DNA of 64,000 nt, from positions 620,001-684,000 of the forward strand of contig JABTUL010000002.1 of the NCBI GenBank assembly GCA_015075425.1. Direction: 5' to 3'. Under the pieces are notes generated by a model. The model was not told where the DNA came from. It did not search any database and saw only the letters and a list, made by a program, of their open reading frames with translations. Source of the DNA: Spirochaetales bacterium. GTDB lineage: Bacteria; Spirochaetota; Leptospiria; Leptospirales; Leptonemataceae. This document shows positions 61,682 through 64,000 of the stretch, piece by piece (within the stretch, counting starts at the first letter, position 1; each line of letters opens with the position of its first letter). Position numbers and translations under genes: made by a program.

Positions 61682-62526
61682 TGCACACGCGCTATCTCTT
61701 ACTTCTCCTGCTGGTAACATCCCTCTCTGCCGTTCCCGAAAAGAAAGGCCCTTCGCGGGAGAAAAACGCAAAGGAAAATGAGGCTGTGAAACAACCTCCG
61801 CCCGGAGCTCTCGGCGATATCAATGAGACCTGGATGAAAACTATCCACGGGGAAGAAAACGGAACACAACCGGCAAAATCGGGGACAGACACAGAAGAAA
61901 AGGAAACTGACTCAATCGTCCTGCCGAACCCCGTTCCGGAAAAGCCGGAAACACCAGAGACGCCCGTAACCAACCCGGGCGAATCGCAGTCGCTTTTTGG
62001 AAATCGGGAAGAGGGGCCATCGTTTTTCTCTGTTTTTCTGCGCTTTCTGGGCTTTGGCGCACTGCTGCTGCTCTTCTTTGTGGGAACCATGCGCTGGATC
62101 AAGCGCCGCAATCTGCTCCCCACCATGTTCGAATCGGACCTGCTTCAGGTAATCGCTCGCATTCCGCTCATGCCTGGAAAAACGCTACAGATTGTGGATC
62201 TGGCCGGCCAGATACTGGTGCTGGGAGTCTCTGATCAGTCCATGGATCTCATCTTAGAAGTGAAGAACGGTGAACTTGCAGACCGCATTCGCCTCTGGCA
62301 TTCGCAAAAATCTGTCCTGACACAAAAGGAATCGGTGCTTGATCAGCTGACCTCTCTGGTACGTGGCAGTCGCTTCTGGCAGGAAAAACCGGGAAAGACA
62401 GATTTTGCCGCTCTTTTGGGAGGGAACAACGGGGCAGAAGTCACAGAAGACCTGGGCCGACTCCTGGCTGCACAGAAGGAAAGACTGCGCAGCCGCAAGC
62501 AAAACCAGCCGCAGACAGAATCTTAA
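61681..62526 (+). CDS. fliO: Flagellar biosynthesis protein FliO-like
   Basis: The 281-residue product has an N-terminal signal segment (LLLLLLVTSLSA), a Pro/Glu/Lys-rich linker, one membrane helix (FLGFGALLLLFFVGTMRWI) and a cytoplasmic FliO domain with LLQVIARIPLMPGKTLQIVDLAG and ILVLGVSDQSM. FliO aids assembly of the FliP channel. It directly follows fliY. No fliP, fliQ or fliR follows in the window, unlike many flagellar operons. Confidence 0.87.
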   Translation: MHTRYLLLLLLVTSLSAVPEKKGPSREKNAKENEAVKQPPPGALGDINETWMKTIHGEENGTQPAKSGTDTEEKETDSIVLPNPVPEKPETPETPVTNPGESQSLFGNREEGPSFFSVFLRFLGFGALLLLFFVGTMRWIKRRNLLPTMFESDLLQVIARIPLMPGKTLQIVDLAGQILVLGVSDQSMDLILEVKNGELADRIRLWHSQKSVLTQKESVLDQLTSLVRGSRFWQEKPGKTDFAALLGGNNGAEVTEDLGRLLAAQKERLRSRKQNQPQTES

Positions 62527-62541
62527 AAATATATATTTTTA
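62524..62541. terminator. AT-only palindrome between convergent genes
   Basis: A perfect 18-base palindrome (TAAAAATATATATTTTTA) spans the fliO stop and the end of the convergent DUF1554 gene. It could form a hairpin and give U-rich tails on both strands, as bidirectional terminators do, but it has no GC stem and may be weak. Only the palindrome itself is seen; terminator function is inferred. Confidence 0.3.
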
Positions 62542-63186
62542 CTGTTCAACACAGAGTAAATGAGTGGACGTGAGGCAGCTTTGTGTTGCGGAGAAGATCG
62601 CTCCGCTGGTAACAGAATTGCCAATGCCGTAGGCTCCCGTTCCCGCTGTGTCTGTCCAGCCCGTGCAGTCGCTTCCGTGTGTGGTCCAGTCGGAGTTAAG
62701 GGCAGTCCAGTACTGGCGACTTCCCGTGGCGTCAAGGGGCGCCTGAAGCTGGCTTTTGATGAGACCCTCAGCTGATGTTGTAACTAAAAAGGCTCCATCC
62801 GAACGAAGGTAGCGGGTCGAGGGCCGCAGGACCCAGTCGATTTGCCCGTCACCCACATCAGGCGACTGGCTGGCCCGGCGGTTCCCCGCTACATCGGCAA
62901 TCATAGCTTTGTAGCCTGTCTGCCGCGGCCGGGCCGCATCTGCATTGCAACGGCTATCAGCTCCGGCGATCCCGCCAACATTTCCGGTAGAAACATCAGT
63001 TGTGATGAACATGAAGAGCCCGCCCATAGCGGCTGTGCTCTCTTTGCTACTGAGCATGGCACTGACGATGAGACCGGCAGGCTTTGAGGGGTCCAGCGGG
63101 TGATTGAAGTCCGGCTGAAAGCAGGCACTGAGCAGACACAAAGCAACTGCGCTGAAGGTAGAAGGAGAGGCTCGGTCAGGCTCCAT
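62539..63186 (-). CDS. DUF1554 lipoprotein
   Basis: The 215-residue protein has a signal peptide with lipobox (ALCLLSACFQ). The DUF1554 domain is visible: LFMFITTDVSTGNVGGIAGADSRC-like opening (TGNVGGIAGADSRCNADA), GYKAMIADVAGNRRAS, DWVLRPSTRYLRSDG, and C-terminal WTDTAGTGAYGIGNS and CLTSTHLLCVEQ. This fold is common among Leptospira surface proteins, which supports a leptospiral origin. It is convergent with fliO. Confidence 0.85.
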   Translation of the reverse strand: MEPDRASPSTFSAVALCLLSACFQPDFNHPLDPSKPAGLIVSAMLSSKESTAAMGGLFMFITTDVSTGNVGGIAGADSRCNADAARPRQTGYKAMIADVAGNRRASQSPDVGDGQIDWVLRPSTRYLRSDGAFLVTTSAEGLIKSQLQAPLDATGSRQYWTALNSDWTTHGSDCTGWTDTAGTGAYGIGNSVTSGAIFSATQSCLTSTHLLCVEQ

Positions 63187-63364
63187 TTCCTGAGTAAAAG
63201 AAAGAGGAAAGCGGTGACAAGCACAAAAGCCACTCCCTCAAGTAGCACGATCCTTTTCCCGGCCCGGAGATTTTCCAGCTTCTTTTGTCATTTTCTTCCT
63301 GTGACCGCACCACCATTGAGCAGGCAAATGAGGGAGGGAATCTCAGTCCGGCTGCCGGGCGGGC

Positions 63365-63895
63365 TCAAACAGACTCGCCACTCAGTCGGGCCATAGCCTG
63401 GCTCAAACCTTGCAGGACCACGGCCTTTTGTTTGCGGAAGGGAGGGTCATTCAAAGGCCCGAAGGCTGTCTGGATCCGCTGGAAGTGATCGGGCAAAATG
63501 ACCTCCATATTTTTTTTTCCTTTCGGGGTCAAAGCGATGCTGTACTTGCGACGATCAGCGACCACGGCTTTGCGTTTGAGAAATCCCTGTTTCTCGAGCG
63601 TGTCAATGAGTCCGGTCATGGTGGGCGGGCGGACAGCAAGCTGTTCGGCAAGGTTGCTTGCTGTATGCTCTCCCTTCGAGTCAATGAACAAGAGTAAGAG
63701 GATCAAAAAGCCCGCCTGGGAAAGGCCGTAGCGCTGGAAATGCCTTTCCAGTCCCAGGGAAAATTCCTGCACAAAAGCCATGGAGCGGGCCATCTCTTCG
63801 ATGGTTTCAGCCTCAATTCCGAATTTTCCCCGTACATCCGACTGGTTCAAACCCTGCAAAAAAGCCGATCCGGGGAGAATCCATTCCGATTTCAT
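63365..63895 (-). CDS. MarR-family transcriptional regulator
   Basis: The 176-residue protein has an N-terminal helical region, a winged helix-turn-helix (about 75-140: GEHTASNLAEQLAVRPPTMTGLIDTLEKQGFL, seen in parts ASNLAEQLAVRPPTM and GLIDTLEKQGFL) and the wing RKYSIALTPKGK. MarR proteins usually repress a divergent transporter or stress gene and are relieved by small ligands. It is divergent from the gene starting at 63952, across a promoter carrying a palindrome that is a likely binding site. Confidence 0.87.
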   Translation of the reverse strand: MKSEWILPGSAFLQGLNQSDVRGKFGIEAETIEEMARSMAFVQEFSLGLERHFQRYGLSQAGFLILLLLFIDSKGEHTASNLAEQLAVRPPTMTGLIDTLEKQGFLKRKAVVADRRKYSIALTPKGKKNMEVILPDHFQRIQTAFGPLNDPPFRKQKAVVLQGLSQAMARLSGESV

Positions 63896-63899
63896 AAGC

Positions 63900-63945
63900 T
63901 TGACAAATAATTAGCCACCTAATAATCTGGAAATCATAATAGGAG
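63900..63945 (+). promoter_or_regulatory. Promoter with MarR-type palindrome
   Basis: A near-consensus sigma-70 promoter reads toward 63952: TTGACA at 63900-63905, 17-bp spacer, TAATCT at 63923-63928. The palindrome ATTAG-CCAC-CTAAT (63910-63923) sits in the spacer and touches the -10, and AGGAG at 63941-63945 is the ribosome site. This position would block polymerase, so it is a probable operator of the divergent MarR regulator. The promoter and palindrome are seen; the regulator-operator link is inferred. Confidence 0.72.
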
Positions 63946-63951
63946 CTTCCC

Positions 63952-64000
63952 ATGAAAATTTTGCGAACTGCCATTCTGCTCTTCGGTTTTATCCATGCTC
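63952..64000 (+). CDS. Start of an exported protein gene, partial
   Basis: Only the first 16 codons are inside the window. They encode a basic then hydrophobic N-terminus (MKILRTAILLFGFIHA), consistent with a signal peptide or membrane segment. An AGGAG ribosome site lies 6 bp before the ATG. It is probably regulated by the divergent MarR protein. The function is not visible. Confidence 0.6.
   Translation, partial: MKILRTAILLFGFIHA

Noticed and set aside
63187..63364. Minus-strand frame with a hydrophobic helix (VAFVLVTAFLFLLLRKW) upstream of the DUF1554 gene
   Set aside because: The frame continues out of phase through the DUF1554 gene and has no good start; likely chance.
1..64000. tRNA, rRNA, CRISPR and tandem-repeat signals
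   Set aside because: No TPsiC-like GGTTCGA-type structure outside genes, no rRNA-like sequence and no regularly spaced repeats were seen on reading.

Overview
The window looks like a chromosomal segment of a spirochaete of the order Leptospirales, possibly Leptonema or a close relative. The evidence is a DUF1554-type lipoprotein (62539-63186) of a kind common in Leptospira, a spirochaete-style FliY-FliO gene pair, many lipoproteins, large SpoIIE-phosphatase and c-di-GMP signalling proteins, and a Hint-domain protein resembling the large Leptospira Hint proteins. The taxonomy is inferred from protein families; no rRNA or other marker gene is present. No tRNA, rRNA, CRISPR array or replication origin was recognised. 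Genes are densely packed with many 1-11 bp start/stop overlaps, and base composition is moderately GC-rich except for an AT-rich island at about 27.0-28.7 kb.

Layout. 1-4.2 kb (minus): the end of a Mpo1-like (DUF962) membrane protein gene, a lipoprotein, and a membrane HAMP/SpoIIE phosphatase/TPR protein. 4.3-11.3 kb (plus): pyruvate dehydrogenase genes pdhA, pdhB and pdhC with threonine dehydratase ilvA nested between pdhA and pdhB, then two unknown proteins and a strong terminator. 11.4-12.8 kb (minus): a Uma2 protein next to a truncated response regulator, and a small lipoprotein. 13-17.6 kb: a VOC protein, a HAMP adenylate/guanylate cyclase, DUF427, and the ergothioneine pair egtB-egtD. 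17.8-25.9 kb: an FAD oxidoreductase, a polyferredoxin, an ECF-type sigma factor, a zinc-finger anti-sigma candidate and DUF547, then an MBL hydrolase, a GHMP kinase, a RibD-like reductase, an MCE/MlaD protein and a membrane protein.

25.9-31.1 kb is the accessory region. It holds a Hint-domain polymorphic-toxin-like protein with an AT-rich C-terminal effector domain, an overlapping membrane/MORN gene that may encode its immunity protein, a non-coding GC-rich stretch with inverted repeats, and a decayed IS3-family element with recognisable 18-bp terminal inverted repeats.

31.2-41.1 kb: a STAS protein, an EamA exporter and thiolase, an XPB-type helicase overlapping a DUF4015 glycoside-hydrolase-like lipoprotein, a HerA-like ATPase, and the dnaX-ybaB-recR operon. 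41.2-46.4 kb: an acyltransferase plus WbuC-like cupin pair, a REC-PAS-GGDEF-EAL protein with a degenerate GGDEF motif, and an O-acetylhomoserine sulfhydrylase-type enzyme. 46.6-52.2 kb: a DUF4349-like lipoprotein, creB-creC-creD, a pentapeptide-repeat protein and an amidohydrolase. 52.2-60.5 kb: an EAL protein, lipoproteins, an MltG-like transglycosylase, a sodium/solute symporter, a second Uma2, SURF1 and an alpha-galactosidase. 60.6-64 kb: fliY and fliO, the DUF1554 lipoprotein, and a MarR regulator divergent from the first codons of another gene across a promoter with an embedded palindrome.

The most promising system for follow-up is the toxin-like/MORN pair at 25.9-28.7 kb. Secondary leads are the redox, sigma/anti-sigma and DUF547 module (17.8-21.8 kb), the methyltransferase/GT2-like unknown after pdhC, and the acyltransferase-WbuC pair.
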